Positions 35,050 through 43,661 of a DNA stretch of 64,000 nucleotides are shown piece after piece. Both the position numbers and the translations under genes were made by a program. Source of the stretch: Pseudomonas persica (lineage in GTDB: Bacteria; Pseudomonadota; Gammaproteobacteria; Pseudomonadales; Pseudomonadaceae). The notes beneath the pieces are model-generated. The model did no database searches and was not told where the DNA came from. It saw only the letters and a program-made list of their open reading frames with translations. The stretch's first letter is position 1. Each line of letters begins with the position of its first letter. Location: contig NZ_OLKL01000041.1 in assembly GCF_900291015.1 (NCBI RefSeq), positions 1-64,000 of the forward strand, given 5' to 3'.

Positions 35050-37116
35050 TTACTGGCCCTGATTCACCAGGGCTTCTACAGGCTCAATAGTATCCTGCCG
35101 CACCTTGGCGCCGAACAACTTGATCATCTGCTGGATCAACGGATCCTGCTCGATCGCGGTGACGGCGTCCTGCTGGCGCTCGGCACGCTTGCGCGCCGCT
35201 GCCTGGGCCGGGGTTTCCTGCTCGGGCAGGATCAGCTCGATGCGCAGGTTCAGCGTGCGCCCCAGGTGCTGGTTGAGCGCTTCGTTCAGGCGCCGCTGCT
35301 GGGTGGCGTTGAACAGCGCACCCTGGCCAGGGTCCAGGTGCAGTAGCCAGTCGTCGCCATCAGCGGCAATCAACGTACAGTTTGCCGCGATGTTGCCTGT
35401 CATCCCGGATACAGGCAACTGTGGGAATAATTCCAGCCATTGCAGGGCCAGGCCGGTGGCCGGCTTGGCTGCTGGCAGCGGTTCGGCTGCCGGCTTGGGC
35501 GTTTCTTCCTGGACATGCTCGACCAGTTCGTCCAGGTAGCTGAAGCCGACCGGGTCGCTCTCGCCGCCGTAATAGTCTTCGTCCAGTGGCGGTTCATCGT
35601 CACGGTCCATGCCCACGGCGGCATAGGCGGACGGGTCGAAGGGCGGCTCGTCATCGGGTACCGGGGCGGCAGGCGCTGGCGTGGGCACAGGGGGTGATGC
35701 AGAAGCCGGCGCAGGCTCGACCACTACCGGTGCGGGCGCTGCTGCGGGCTCTTCCCATGGCAGGTCAACCACCTCTGCCGCGGGCTCTGGCTCTGGCTCA
35801 GGTTCACTGACCGGTGCAGGCTCAGCTGCCACCACAGGCTCGACCACCGGCTGTGGCGCTGGCTCGACCGGCGCCTGCACTTGTGGCGCGGCGGCCAGTG
35901 CAACAGGCTCCACGACCGCAGCGGCCGGTGGCGCCACGGCAACCGCCGGCGCTGCCACCGGTGTTGCAGGATCAGCTGTGGCCTGGCTGATCCCCACTGG
36001 CTTTAGTATCGGCTTCGGCGCGTCGTCGGTGTCGGCGGGTCGGAACGCCAGCATGCGTAGCAGGACCATTTCGAAGCCGCCACGCGGGTCCGGCGCCAAG
36101 GGCAGGTCACGGCGGCCGATCAGGCCCATCTGGTAATAGAACTGCACGTCCTCGGCTGGCAGTGCCGAAGCCAGCGCCAGCACTCGCTCACGGTCGCCCT
36201 GGCCGTTGTCCACCGCTTCCGGCAACGCCTGGGCAATCGCCACGCGGTGCAGCACATTGAGCATCTCGGCCAGCACGCCAGCCCAGTCCGGCCCCTGCTC
36301 GGCGAGGTTGCGCACGGCCTCCAGCAAGGCCCGGGCATCGCCTTCGAGCAGCGCCTGCAGCACACCGTAGACCTGGCCATGGTCAAGGCTGCCGAGCATG
36401 GCCCGCACATCGGCGGCCAGCACCTTGCCTTCGCCAAAGGCGATGGCCTGGTCGGTCAGGCTCATGGCATCGCGCATCGAGCCATCGGCCGCGCGGCCCA
36501 GCAACCACAGGGCATCCGGCTCGAACGGCACGTTCTCGGCGGCCAGGACGTGGCTGAGATGCTCGACCACCCGCTCCGGGCTCATGTTCTTCAGCGAGAA
36601 CTGCAGGCAGCGCGACAGGATGGTCGCCGGCAGCTTCTGCGGGTCGGTGGTGGCGAGGATGAACTTGACGTAGGGCGGCGGCTCTTCCAGCGTCTTGAGC
36701 AAGGCGTTGAACGAGTGAGTCGAGAGCATGTGCACTTCGTCGATCAGGTAGACCTTGAAGCGCCCACGGCTCGGGGCGTACTGCACGTTATCGAGCAGTT
36801 CGCGGGTATCCTCGACCTTGGTGCGGCTGGCGGCGTCGATCTCGATCAGGTCGACGAAACGGCCTTCGTCGATCTCCCGGCATACCGAACAGGTGCCGCA
36901 CGGAGTGGAAGTGATGCCGGTTTCGCAGTTTAGGCACTTGGCGATGATGCGCGCAATGGTGGTCTTGCCCACACCCCGGGTACCGGTGAACAGGTAGGCA
37001 TGGTGCAGGCGCTGGTTGTCCAAGGCGTTGATCAAGGCCTTGAGCACATGGGCCTGGCCGACCATTTCGCGGAACGAGCGCGGACGCCATTTACGTGCAA
37101 GAACCTGATAACTCAT
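35050..37116 (-). CDS. dnaX: DNA polymerase III subunit tau/gamma DnaX
   Basis: This 688-residue clamp-loader ATPase organises the replisome. The Walker A GTRGVGKT is near residues 45-52, a four-Cys zinc module follows (CLNCETGITSTPCGTCSVC), then Walker B LIDEVHML and the arginine-finger region ATILSRCLQF. A long proline/alanine/valine/glutamate-rich linker spans about 375-520, then the tau-specific domain V that contacts the polymerase. I saw no A-AAA-AAG type slippery site, so a frameshifted gamma product is not evident from sequence. Confidence 0.96.
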   Translation of the reverse strand: MSYQVLARKWRPRSFREMVGQAHVLKALINALDNQRLHHAYLFTGTRGVGKTTIARIIAKCLNCETGITSTPCGTCSVCREIDEGRFVDLIEIDAASRTKVEDTRELLDNVQYAPSRGRFKVYLIDEVHMLSTHSFNALLKTLEEPPPYVKFILATTDPQKLPATILSRCLQFSLKNMSPERVVEHLSHVLAAENVPFEPDALWLLGRAADGSMRDAMSLTDQAIAFGEGKVLAADVRAMLGSLDHGQVYGVLQALLEGDARALLEAVRNLAEQGPDWAGVLAEMLNVLHRVAIAQALPEAVDNGQGDRERVLALASALPAEDVQFYYQMGLIGRRDLPLAPDPRGGFEMVLLRMLAFRPADTDDAPKPILKPVGISQATADPATPVAAPAVAVAPPAAAVVEPVALAAAPQVQAPVEPAPQPVVEPVVAAEPAPVSEPEPEPEPAAEVVDLPWEEPAAAPAPVVVEPAPASASPPVPTPAPAAPVPDDEPPFDPSAYAAVGMDRDDEPPLDEDYYGGESDPVGFSYLDELVEHVQEETPKPAAEPLPAAKPATGLALQWLELFPQLPVSGMTGNIAANCTLIAADGDDWLLHLDPGQGALFNATQQRRLNEALNQHLGRTLNLRIELILPEQETPAQAAARKRAERQQDAVTAIEQDPLIQQMIKLFGAKVRQDTIEPVEALVNQGQ

Positions 37117-37239
37117 CGAAAAACCATCGTAGCCTGATCGAGCGGAAGATCGCTAATGCTAGCGGAGCGGGGGCAAAATTGCACCCTGCGCAAGTCGTCT
37201 AAGCTTTGAAACTGGCGCGCCATCCAGGGAGGATTGCCT

Positions 37240-38007
37240 TTGCGAAGACTGCTGGCCCTGTTGCTGCTGTGGAGCACCTACAGCCAGGCTGAACAGCCCG
37301 TGTTGCGTTTTTCTGTCGCCGAGAGCTGGAGCATGCCGCTGGTGCGCATCGAAGGCGATCAGCCGGTGGAGGGTTTGCTGTACGACCTGATGCAGGCGGT
37401 GGCCAAAGAGGTTGGCGTTCGCCCTGAGTACCATGTCATGGCCCGCCTGCGCCTGCAGGAGGCCATGGACAGCGGCGATATCGATGTGCGCTGCTATGTC
37501 AGCACCCAGTGGTTCAATGACCGGCCGGGGGATTTTGTCTGGAGCATCCCGCTGCTGCACCAGCGCGACCTGTTGGTAGGCCGCGTTGGCGACAGCACCC
37601 CAATGGCCCCGGAGCAACTGCCTGCCCAGGCCATCGGCACAGTGCTTGGCTACACCTATCCGACCTTGCAAGCGCTACTCGACCAGGGCCACCTGCACCG
37701 CGAGGACAGCCGCAACCAGTTGCTGGTGCTGCAAAAGCTGCAGGCCGGGCGCTATCGGCATGCGGTAAGCAACCAGCTGTCGCTGCAGTGGTTCAACCAG
37801 GGCTTGCCGGCCGGGCAGCGCTTGCAGGCGCTGGCGGTACTGGAGGAGCAGGACCTGGGGTGCATGGTGCGCAACGATCCCTCGATTCCGACGCAGGGGC
37901 TGCTGCGGGCGCTGGTGCGGATGAAGCAGTCGGGGAAGATCGAGCGGATTGTGCAGCGGTATGGGGGGGCGGGCAACCAAGAACCCATGTCTGTGGCTCG
38001 CCCCTGA
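37240..38007 (+). CDS. Periplasmic solute-binding protein, family 3
   Basis: This 255-residue protein has a signal peptide (RRLLALLLLWSTYSQA-EQ) and a family-3 binding domain with EGLLYDLMQAVAKEVG, AMDSGDIDVRCYV and a C-terminal RMKQSGKIERIVQRYGG. It may bind amino acids, but no transporter genes adjoin. The start is taken as TTG at 37240 because GGGAGGA ends six bases upstream; another TTG at 37234 would be too close to that site. It is divergent from dnaX. It is only distantly similar to the binding protein at 15251. Confidence 0.72.
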   Translation: MRRLLALLLLWSTYSQAEQPVLRFSVAESWSMPLVRIEGDQPVEGLLYDLMQAVAKEVGVRPEYHVMARLRLQEAMDSGDIDVRCYVSTQWFNDRPGDFVWSIPLLHQRDLLVGRVGDSTPMAPEQLPAQAIGTVLGYTYPTLQALLDQGHLHREDSRNQLLVLQKLQAGRYRHAVSNQLSLQWFNQGLPAGQRLQALAVLEEQDLGCMVRNDPSIPTQGLLRALVRMKQSGKIERIVQRYGGAGNQEPMSVARP

Positions 38008-38053
38008 GCCACGCATACCTGATGAAAGGCAAACCCTCCCGAAGCCTGCACGC

Positions 38054-38143
38054 CCCTGTGGGAGCGGCTTTAGCCGCGAACACCGGCGCAGCCGGTGCCA
38101 TGCACCGCGTTGGTTTCTTCGCGGCTAAAGCCGCTCCCACAGG
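38054..38143. repeat. REP pair, TTCGCGGCTAAAGCCGC type
   Basis: CCTGTGGGAGCGGCTTTAGCCGCGAA and its complement face each other across a spacer with its own CCGGC-GCA-GCCGG hairpin. It is a third arm variant in this window, distinct from the GGGTAAACCC and GCCGGCAAGCC types. Confidence 0.9.
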
Positions 38144-38153
38144 ATGCACGGAC

Positions 38154-38204
38154 CGCTTGCGAATTCAGTTCTCTATGCGACAGCGCAGCCCAAAGGGCTG
38201 GGCC
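38154..38204 (-). repeat. 51-bp repeat, copy B (inverted relative to 14019-14069)
   Basis: Exact reverse complement of 14019-14069 over all 51 bases. It begins 11 bases after a REP pair and ends near TTCCACAGGG. No gene overlaps it. Confidence 0.9.
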
Positions 38205-38260
38205 AGCTTCCACAGGGTTATTTGATATCCCTGCTATCTCTACTTACTCCAAGGCCGTTT

Positions 38261-38536
38261 TCACTGGTTTCTACGCTCAACTGCCAGTGCCATAGCATCC
38301 GCCTGCCCCCAGGCAATCTGCATGGCCCGTAACCCGTGCTCCAGCAACTGCCGCGTCTCCTCGTCCTGGATACGCTCCAGCGCCCGCCGGCTGTCGCTAT
38401 AGGCAAACATCAGATAGTGGGTGACATTCATCAACGCGAACTCCATCGGCACGATGCCTTCGCTGATGGCGCGGGAAAGGGATTTACCTTGGGGAAGCTC
38501 GAAGACGTGAGGTGGATCGGGGACCAGTTTTTTCAT
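38261..38536 (-). CDS. Small DUF3077-like protein
   Basis: This 91-residue soluble protein begins MKKLVPDPPHVF and is then mostly helical, with no signal peptide or membrane segment. The N-terminal VPDPP and helical body resemble the DUF3077 family, which is abundant in P. putida and has no known function. GGAG lies at the correct distance before the ATG at 38536. The family assignment is from memory of the start motif. Confidence 0.6.
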   Translation of the reverse strand: MKKLVPDPPHVFELPQGKSLSRAISEGIVPMEFALMNVTHYLMFAYSDSRRALERIQDEETRQLLEHGLRAMQIAWGQADAMALAVERRNQ

Positions 38537-38932
38537 GACAGCTCCGTGTTGGCTGTGTTGTCCCCTTCCGCTTCCACGCATTAGGGTGGCAACTGTACGC
38601 GGGGTGGAAGACCAGGTACACGGTAGACCCGGCAGGTACGAATACCTCCAGCGCACAGCCGCCATAAATGACAACTGTCCCGTGTACTGCCCAGGCTTCC
38701 ACACCCGATCGCTGAACCGACAGCGACCGCAAAAGCCTAGTGGGCAGTGATTCCCGGGACAATCAGACGGGAGTCGACGGAGTGCGTAGGATATTTCGAC
38801 ACCTCCTACAGCAAAAGCGGGAAATTGCCCTGACAGTTGTAGGAAGCATCCTGAAAGAAGATCGCATTATTGCTACCGATTACTCGCCTTGAGGAATGTG
38901 TCGCCCCCCTCAAGCCCTGCACCTCGCCGCTC
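38537..38932. other. 396-base region without a convincing gene
   Basis: It lies between the small DUF3077-like gene and the DUF2938 gene, both on the minus strand. A TTG-started frame at 38484-38762 (minus) has beta-strand-like composition in its middle but runs into the DUF3077-like gene in the wrong frame, so it may be a decayed small gene. A short inverted pair CCTACA...TGTAGG lies at about 38806-38845. No promoter or terminator stands out. Confidence 0.5.
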
Positions 38933-39421
38933 TCACACAGCCGCAAGCAAACCCGCACTCAAGAACATTCCCACGCCAAACACAAAATGCGTGGCCAGGC
39001 TCTTCAGGCAGTTGCGCGCAGGCGTCGGCGTCCTCGACGCAAAGAACCCCGCGCCCATCGCCGGCTGCATGAAGCACAAAGGCGCCAAGACCGTCACCAC
39101 ACCAACAACTACCGCGGGCAACAAGGAAGGCGCCAGTAACCATCCCTCCCCTGCAATCACAACCAGCAGCATCGCGAACAGCACGCCGATGGCGTAATGA
39201 ATCCCCCACCCCAACACCAGCTCATGCCGAATCGGCTCGGCCTTGGCAATCGCCTGATGCCGCACACGCCCGTGCAGCAAATGCCCCGCCCAACGCCCGA
39301 CCATGGCGAAGTTCAGCGTGGCGACACCCATCCGCCTCAGCAGCAGCCCCCACAAGTCCATTACCATCGTGGCACCGATACCAATTGGCAAAGCAGCAGT
39401 AAACATCGCAGCAAACGTCAT
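38933..39421 (-). CDS. DUF2938 family membrane protein
   Basis: This 162-residue protein has four probable membrane segments (about 7-27, 73-95, 98-120 and 140-160) and the DUF2938 start GIGATMVMDLWGLLLRRMGV with a conserved NFAMVGRW. Function is unknown. It is divergent from a MerR regulator; the intervening DNA holds a textbook MerR-type operator reading toward this gene, so it is probably the regulator's target, for example an efflux or envelope function induced by a small molecule or metal. This is inference. Confidence 0.78.
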   Translation of the reverse strand: MTFAAMFTAALPIGIGATMVMDLWGLLLRRMGVATLNFAMVGRWAGHLLHGRVRHQAIAKAEPIRHELVLGWGIHYAIGVLFAMLLVVIAGEGWLLAPSLLPAVVVGVVTVLAPLCFMQPAMGAGFFASRTPTPARNCLKSLATHFVFGVGMFLSAGLLAAV

Positions 39422-39463
39422 TGAACTAGCCCTCGAAGATTGACGGTCATCACCATGCCGCGC

Positions 39464-39494
39464 AGCATAGAAGTTGAAGTCAACTTCAAGTCAA
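39464..39494 (-). promoter_or_regulatory. MerR-type promoter/operator of the DUF2938 gene
   Basis: On the minus strand -35 TTGACT (39494-39489) and -10 TATGCT (39469-39464) are separated by 19 bases, the overlong spacing that MerR regulators correct by twisting DNA. The spacer contains the perfect dyad GAAGTTGA-CT-TCAACTTC (39470-39487). The predicted start of transcription is about 36 bases before the DUF2938 ATG. Confidence 0.85.
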
Positions 39495-39504
39495 GGGCTC
39501 CGAA

Positions 39505-39957
39505 ATGGATATTGCCGACGTCGCCAAACGCACAGGCGTACCCGCCTCGACGCTGCGCTACTACGAGAAGAAAGGCCTGCTCAAATCACTTGCCGGGCGC
39601 GGCCAGCGGCGGCAGTTTGCAGCTGATGTGGCGGACAGGCTGGCCCTGATAGCCCTGGGCCAGGCTGCGGGGTTTTCGCTGGATGAAGTGGGGGCAATGC
39701 TGGTGGACCTGCAGGTCGACCGGCAGATGCTGATCGCCAAGGCCGACGAACTGGATGCACGGATCAGGCGCTTGCAGGCGATGAGCAAGGGCTTGCGGCA
39801 TGCCGCACAGTGCCCTGAAGAAGATCACCTGGCATGCCCGAAATTCCTGCGGCTGATGAAGCTGTCGGCGGCAGGGGCATGGAAGAAAACAGGGCAGTTC
39901 AACAGTTGCCTTAAAGCGACCAGGATAAAACCACCAGCTGAAGAGATCATAATCTGA
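39505..39957 (+). CDS. MerR family transcriptional regulator
   Basis: This 150-residue regulator has the N-terminal winged helix (MDIADVAKRTGVPASTLRYYEKKGLL), a second helix set with QFAADVADRLALIALGQAAGFSLDEV, a dimerisation helix (about 72-98) and a possible effector site C103-x4-H108-x2-C111 (QCPEEDHLACP). The Cys/His arrangement suggests metal or thiol sensing but is not proof. The C-terminal 28 residues beyond position 122 look unlike typical relatives. It probably controls the divergent DUF2938 gene through the dyad at 39470-39487 and is translated just beside the operator. Confidence 0.87.
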   Translation: MDIADVAKRTGVPASTLRYYEKKGLLKSLAGRGQRRQFAADVADRLALIALGQAAGFSLDEVGAMLVDLQVDRQMLIAKADELDARIRRLQAMSKGLRHAAQCPEEDHLACPKFLRLMKLSAAGAWKKTGQFNSCLKATRIKPPAEEIII

Positions 39958-40065
39958 ACGGAGTGATGGCAATTCAATATCAATAAGCCACCACCCAGTG
40001 TAGAGTTACGCGCCTCCGCGCCCAGCCGTGCGCCGAGAACAGTACTCACACTCAGGAAATGTTGC

Positions 40066-40491
40066 ATGTCCACAATTCGAAATCTGACCGCTGCCGCACT
40101 GATAGCGCTGACCACTGGTTGTGCTACCGGCCTCAATTCGGCCCAAGAGTCGGAACTTGCCAGCTATCGCGCCAGAAACCTCGCGGTTGAAGAAAAAAGC
40201 CCAGGGCTTGCTGCCGGCCTTGGCCTGCTTCCAGGTGGGGGGTCGTTCTACGGTCGCGCATATGGCTTTGGCGTGGTGAACCTGCTGTTCTGGCCGCTTT
40301 CCATTGCTTGGGACCCAGTGAGCGGGCATGACGCCGCAGAGATGATCAACTACCAAGCCACCAAAGCTCACATTGCAACCCTGAAAAAGCACGACATGGA
40401 CGAGCTCGATGCCAAGCTGGAATCCGACTCGATCGACCTCAAGCGCTACACGCTCGACAAACGCAGAATCGATGAAAAGTACAACCTGTAA
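40066..40491 (+). CDS. Predicted lipoprotein of unknown function
   Basis: This 141-residue protein has a lipoprotein signal peptide with lipobox LTTGC (Cys19). After it come a charged segment, a Gly-rich hydrophobic stretch (GLAAGLGLLPGGGSFYGRAYGFGVVNLLFWPLS, about 47-80) and a charged helical C-terminus. The hydrophobic middle suggests a membrane-associated or glycine-zipper-like segment. I do not recognise the family. A short GC hairpin with four T residues follows (40534-40563). Confidence 0.65.
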   Translation: MSTIRNLTAAALIALTTGCATGLNSAQESELASYRARNLAVEEKSPGLAAGLGLLPGGGSFYGRAYGFGVVNLLFWPLSIAWDPVSGHDAAEMINYQATKAHIATLKKHDMDELDAKLESDSIDLKRYTLDKRRIDEKYNL

Positions 40492-40533
40492 GGGCATCTG
40501 CCGATCAGCGCAGCGCTCGGCCTGAGCCCTGCA

Positions 40534-40563
40534 CGCCCCAATGATGCCGCGGGGCGGCCTTTT
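40534..40563 (+). terminator. Possible terminator after the first lipoprotein gene
   Basis: CGCCCC at 40534-40539 pairs with GGGGCG at 40551-40556, followed by GCC and TTTT. The stem is short with an 11-base loop, so it is only moderately convincing. Confidence 0.5.
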
Positions 40564-40635
40564 CGATCGTTGAAGCCATACACGATGTATGGCTTTCGTC
40601 TTGCATCACCGGCATATCACTCAAGGATTATTCAA

Positions 40636-41193
40636 GTGACCTACTTCCGTGTGTTTCTAGTCTCGGTATTTATCGCCCTTTGCACAGGCTGCGCCTCGCC
40701 CGCCCAGATCTCCGGGATGTCCGTGACATCCGACCAAACCGATGCGCAGTTTTACGACCAACGCCTGCATCGAAACATCCAGGTAACCGAGGTAAATGGC
40801 GGGGACGCCACCAACCCGCTCTGGACTTCGGAGATCGACGGTCCCGACTTTGGTGCTGCACTCAAACAATCACTTGCCAATGCTGATCTGCTTGGCGAAG
40901 CACCCGCTGCCTACACCCTGCGCGCCAACCTGCTACGCGTCGACCAACCCATTTTCGGCCTGGATTTCGAAGTCACCTGCGAGGCCGAGTACACCCTGAC
41001 CGAGTCAGCTTCAAACACCGTTATCTTTCGAGAGATCATTCGAACGCCCTTTACTGCTGGCGTGGGCGACTCCGTTATCGCGATCAAGCGCCTGCGACTG
41101 GCCAATGAAGGCTCGGCACGCACGAATATCAGCACATTGCTGAAGCGTCTCAAGGAACTCAAGCTTGAGGCCAAACAGGTTTCTTTAAAGTAA
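40636..41193 (+). CDS. Predicted lipoprotein of unknown function
   Basis: This 185-residue protein starts with a signal peptide and lipobox (FIALCTGC, Cys20), then a beta-rich domain with ALKQSLANADLLGEAPAAYTLRANLLRVDQPIFGLDFEVTC resembling outer-membrane-lipoprotein domains that bind envelope or secreted substrates. No family is recognised. I take GTG at 40636 as start because AAGGA lies eight bases upstream and a signal peptide then begins at residue 1; a frame extension to 40570 exists but adds nothing recognisable. Confidence 0.65.
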   Translation: MTYFRVFLVSVFIALCTGCASPAQISGMSVTSDQTDAQFYDQRLHRNIQVTEVNGGDATNPLWTSEIDGPDFGAALKQSLANADLLGEAPAAYTLRANLLRVDQPIFGLDFEVTCEAEYTLTESASNTVIFREIIRTPFTAGVGDSVIAIKRLRLANEGSARTNISTLLKRLKELKLEAKQVSLK

Positions 41194-41395
41194 TGAGTAC
41201 CTGCTGATACCGGGCTTTCGATGCGGGTAGGACGACAGCGCCTACTCCGCTGCATCGGGACGGACACGGCAGTGCTATGCAGCTGTCGCCAGTAGAGTAT
41301 GAGAAACGATATTGTCTGGGCTTGGAGAGTGCCTGGGAAACCAGGGGCGATTCAGATGATGGTTCTGCTCCACCCTCAGTCGACGGGTGAATGCC

Positions 41396-42070
41396 TCACG
41401 CAGGCGATGGTAGGCAGTGCCCTACGTCTCGGCAGTCCTGTAGTAGCACCTGAAGCTCATCATCTCGGGTGACATGGATAGCCCCGTCCAACAAAATTTC
41501 CCAGCACCCATCAAGCTCGCGCCCTTGCCAATAAAGTTCCGCAGCGCCTAGGTCACCTGTTTCAGCGAATCGGTCGTAAAGGCTCGCATCAGCTCTCAGT
41601 GAGTTAATAGAGTGAACGATGCCCACTGAGACAATGTGTCGAGCCGTTCCGAACATCATTCCCAGCATTTCACGGGACGCAGCGCCCTCTTCAGCCACCC
41701 AGATGCAGCCAAGCCTAGATGGAGCGGTTGGAGCAACTCGCCGCCGCACTTCTTCCATCTGAAGCTCCACTTCGTAGATTCTAATGAAGCGGTCTTCGTC
41801 ACCCCACCCCAGTTGCGAGCCGTATCCGTCGGTGATCGTCATTCTCCTGCTGAGCATGAAGCCGAGCATGAACACACGCGCGCGAGGAGTGAGTGCTGAG
41901 CGGAACTGCCCTTCACGAACGGCATCAAGACTCAGGTCCTCGACACGCGTATGCATCGCGTGTACGCCCTGATCGACTGATGCAATGCAGCTTGGTGACA
42001 TTATCAGCGGCCGGACTGCCAAGTTATGGCAGACCATGAAATCGGTTGGGTCGAACGCATGAATGAGCAT
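41396..42070 (-). CDS. Hypothetical protein, possibly DUF2441-like
   Basis: This 224-residue soluble protein is not firmly recognised. The arrangement QMEEVRRRVAPTAPSRLGCIWVAEEG followed later by AAELYWQGRELDGCWEILLDGAIHV resembles the PSRL..., A..YW.G and EiL.dG pattern I recall from DUF2441-type proteins, some of which look like ADP-ribosylation folds; this is weak. AGGA lies 10 bases before the ATG. It is at the left edge of the AT-richer island and may belong to it. Confidence 0.5.
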   Translation of the reverse strand: MLIHAFDPTDFMVCHNLAVRPLIMSPSCIASVDQGVHAMHTRVEDLSLDAVREGQFRSALTPRARVFMLGFMLSRRMTITDGYGSQLGWGDEDRFIRIYEVELQMEEVRRRVAPTAPSRLGCIWVAEEGAASREMLGMMFGTARHIVSVGIVHSINSLRADASLYDRFAETGDLGAAELYWQGRELDGCWEILLDGAIHVTRDDELQVLLQDCRDVGHCLPSPA

Positions 42071-42220
42071 TAGGCACGTTCCTGATAGCAGTAATCAGCC
42101 GACTCTACATGGATCACAGCGCAAGCGACGATAGATCCATCTCAGCCACCCTGCACAACGCTTTCCCAAGTCGAATCAGGAAGACATAGGAAGCACCGCC
42201 CCCTTTCAATGTCCTTGTAT

Positions 42221-42424
42221 CTACCGAGGTAACCTTCGCCCCCCACAACGCAAGCAAGATGGATCTGCGTGAACCTTCAGCAGAGCCCTCAGACCGAGTA
42301 ATCCGTCTCCTAAAGACCTTATGCGCTCTTCTCTCGATTCACGTTCTAGCAGGTCCTCCAGGCCATCAGGATCTTGAGGATCAATCTGTAACGTTTCGCA
42401 AAGGTCTTCCCAATCACTCATCAT
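42221..42424 (-). CDS. Small acidic hypothetical protein
   Basis: This 67-residue frame starts MMSDWEDLCETLQIDPQDP and has AAAGGGA a few bases upstream. The N-terminal half is acidic, the end basic with CLRCGGRR. No family is known to me. The Shine-Dalgarno and biased composition favour a real small gene. Confidence 0.45.
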   Translation of the reverse strand: MMSDWEDLCETLQIDPQDPDGLEDLLERESREERIRSLGDGLLGLRALLKVHADPSCLRCGGRRLPR

Positions 42425-42605
42425 TAGTCCCTTTCTGTTCGACAGCGCAAGCCTATCCCGTCACTACGGATCCTACTTCGTTGGCAACCAACGATCCATC
42501 GCTGCGAGCCAGCAAAGTTTAGCTATCCCCTTTTCATGATCCTGTAGTCAGTAGCCTCTACCTGAGCGACCACAAGTTCATGACTACAGCCAACGGCCAG
42601 AACCC

Positions 42606-42677
42606 GTATTCATTAGACTTTTTTTAGTTAATGAATACAGGCACACTGCCAACATCTAGAACCAAATGAATACAGAG
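42606..42677. repeat. res-like site upstream of the recombinase
   Basis: GTATTCATTA (42606-42615) and its exact complement TAATGAATAC (42629-42638) form an inverted repeat with a T-rich centre; the pairing extends three more bases past a one-base bulge. A further direct copy, ATGAATACAG, is at about 42666-42675, just before the gene. Repeated half-sites in front of a serine recombinase are typical of res or operator sites. Confidence 0.65.
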
Positions 42678-42685
42678 GCGGAGAT

Positions 42686-43242
42686 ATGGCACGAGTTGGG
42701 TACATTCGCGTTAGTTCGGTAGACCAGAATCTAGATCGTCAGCTTGACGGCGTTGCCTTGGACAAGGTCTTCACAGAGAAGCTTAGCGGTGCTAACACTG
42801 ACCGACCTCAGCTTCAAGCTATGCTGGACTATGTTCGGGAAGGTGATGTAATCCTTGTTCACAGTATCGACCGCCTCGCTCCCTAGCCGATCTGCTGAAG
42901 CTGGTTGAAGATCTGACCAAGCGAGGCGTACACATCCGCTTCAACAAGGAACAGCTTGAATTCACTGGTGAGGACAACCCAACGCAGCACCTAATGCTGT
43001 CGATGATGGGCGCCGTAGCCCAGTTTGAGCGAGCTATGATCAAAGAACGGCAGCGAGAGGGGATCGTAAAGACCAAGGAACGAGGCGCGTACAAGGGCCG
43101 CGTAAAGACCGTAGATGATGCAGCCATAAGGGCTGCTATCGCTGGTGACGGGGCTACTAAAGGACTGTCATTCCGTCAGGCTGCGGAGAGGCTTCACGTA
43201 AGTCTGAGCACCGTACAGCGTGCCATGAGGGCAAGGGCCTAA
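42686..43242 (+). pseudogene. Frameshifted serine recombinase (resolvase/invertase family)
   Basis: The first frame (42686-42886) encodes MARVGYIRVSSVDQN with catalytic Ser10, through VREGDVILVHSIDRLA, and then hits TAG. The second frame (from CTA at 42883 to 43242) continues exactly with LADLLKLVEDLTKRGVHIRF, MGAVAQFERAMIKERQREGI and a C-terminal helix-turn-helix (FRQAAERLHVSLSTVQRAM). Only two bases separate the matching parts where about six are expected (Arg-Ser), so a 4-base deletion or similar broke the gene near 42881. As read it would give only the N-terminal catalytic fragment. It marks past mobility of this region. Confidence 0.88.
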
Positions 43243-43284
43243 CCACACCTACCAAGTCGCTACAATGAATAGGAGATGTCTTTA

Positions 43285-43488
43285 ATGGATAATGAAAAGG
43301 CCGCTGCCATAGCTGATACCCTGGAATTGCTGCATCAGATCGCCCTCAGAGCGTCAGTTGAAGAAGTCAGTACCTGGATAAGACAGCGGGGAAGCATCAA
43401 CGTACACGAGAATACCATGGTGGTACTCCAGGCGCTGGATACCAATGCTGAAGCCCTTGCGTCGGTGATAGAGCGGCTACGACAGTGA
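43285..43488 (+). CDS. Small hypothetical protein downstream of the recombinase
   Basis: This 67-residue helical protein (MDNEKAAAIADTLELLHQIALRAS...) has no recognised family. AGGAG sits directly against an upstream ATG at 43276 but nine bases before the ATG at 43285, so I use the latter. It follows the recombinase remnant by 42 bases in the same direction and may have been part of that element. Confidence 0.55.
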   Translation: MDNEKAAAIADTLELLHQIALRASVEEVSTWIRQRGSINVHENTMVVLQALDTNAEALASVIERLRQ

Positions 43489-43661
43489 TGGCAAAAGGCC
43501 ATATTTCTATATTTAAAAATCTAATGCCAGTATGGCGCGTTTAACGGGCTTAATCTTGACCCACATTGATCGTGGTCTCTCATAACGACCATATCGTAGA
43601 ACTCAAATGGCCGCCGACACAAATCTGCCTAATAACCCACAAGAGAGCGCTTGAAAAAAGA

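Noticed and set aside
35050..37116. Programmed frameshift in dnaX producing gamma
   Set aside because: I looked for an A-AAA-AAG-like slippery run in the linker region and saw none.
38484..38762. A 92-codon minus frame overlapping the DUF3077-like gene
   Set aside because: Its middle looks protein-like, but the end is the DUF3077-like gene read in another frame, and the TTG start has no clear ribosome site. At most a decayed gene.
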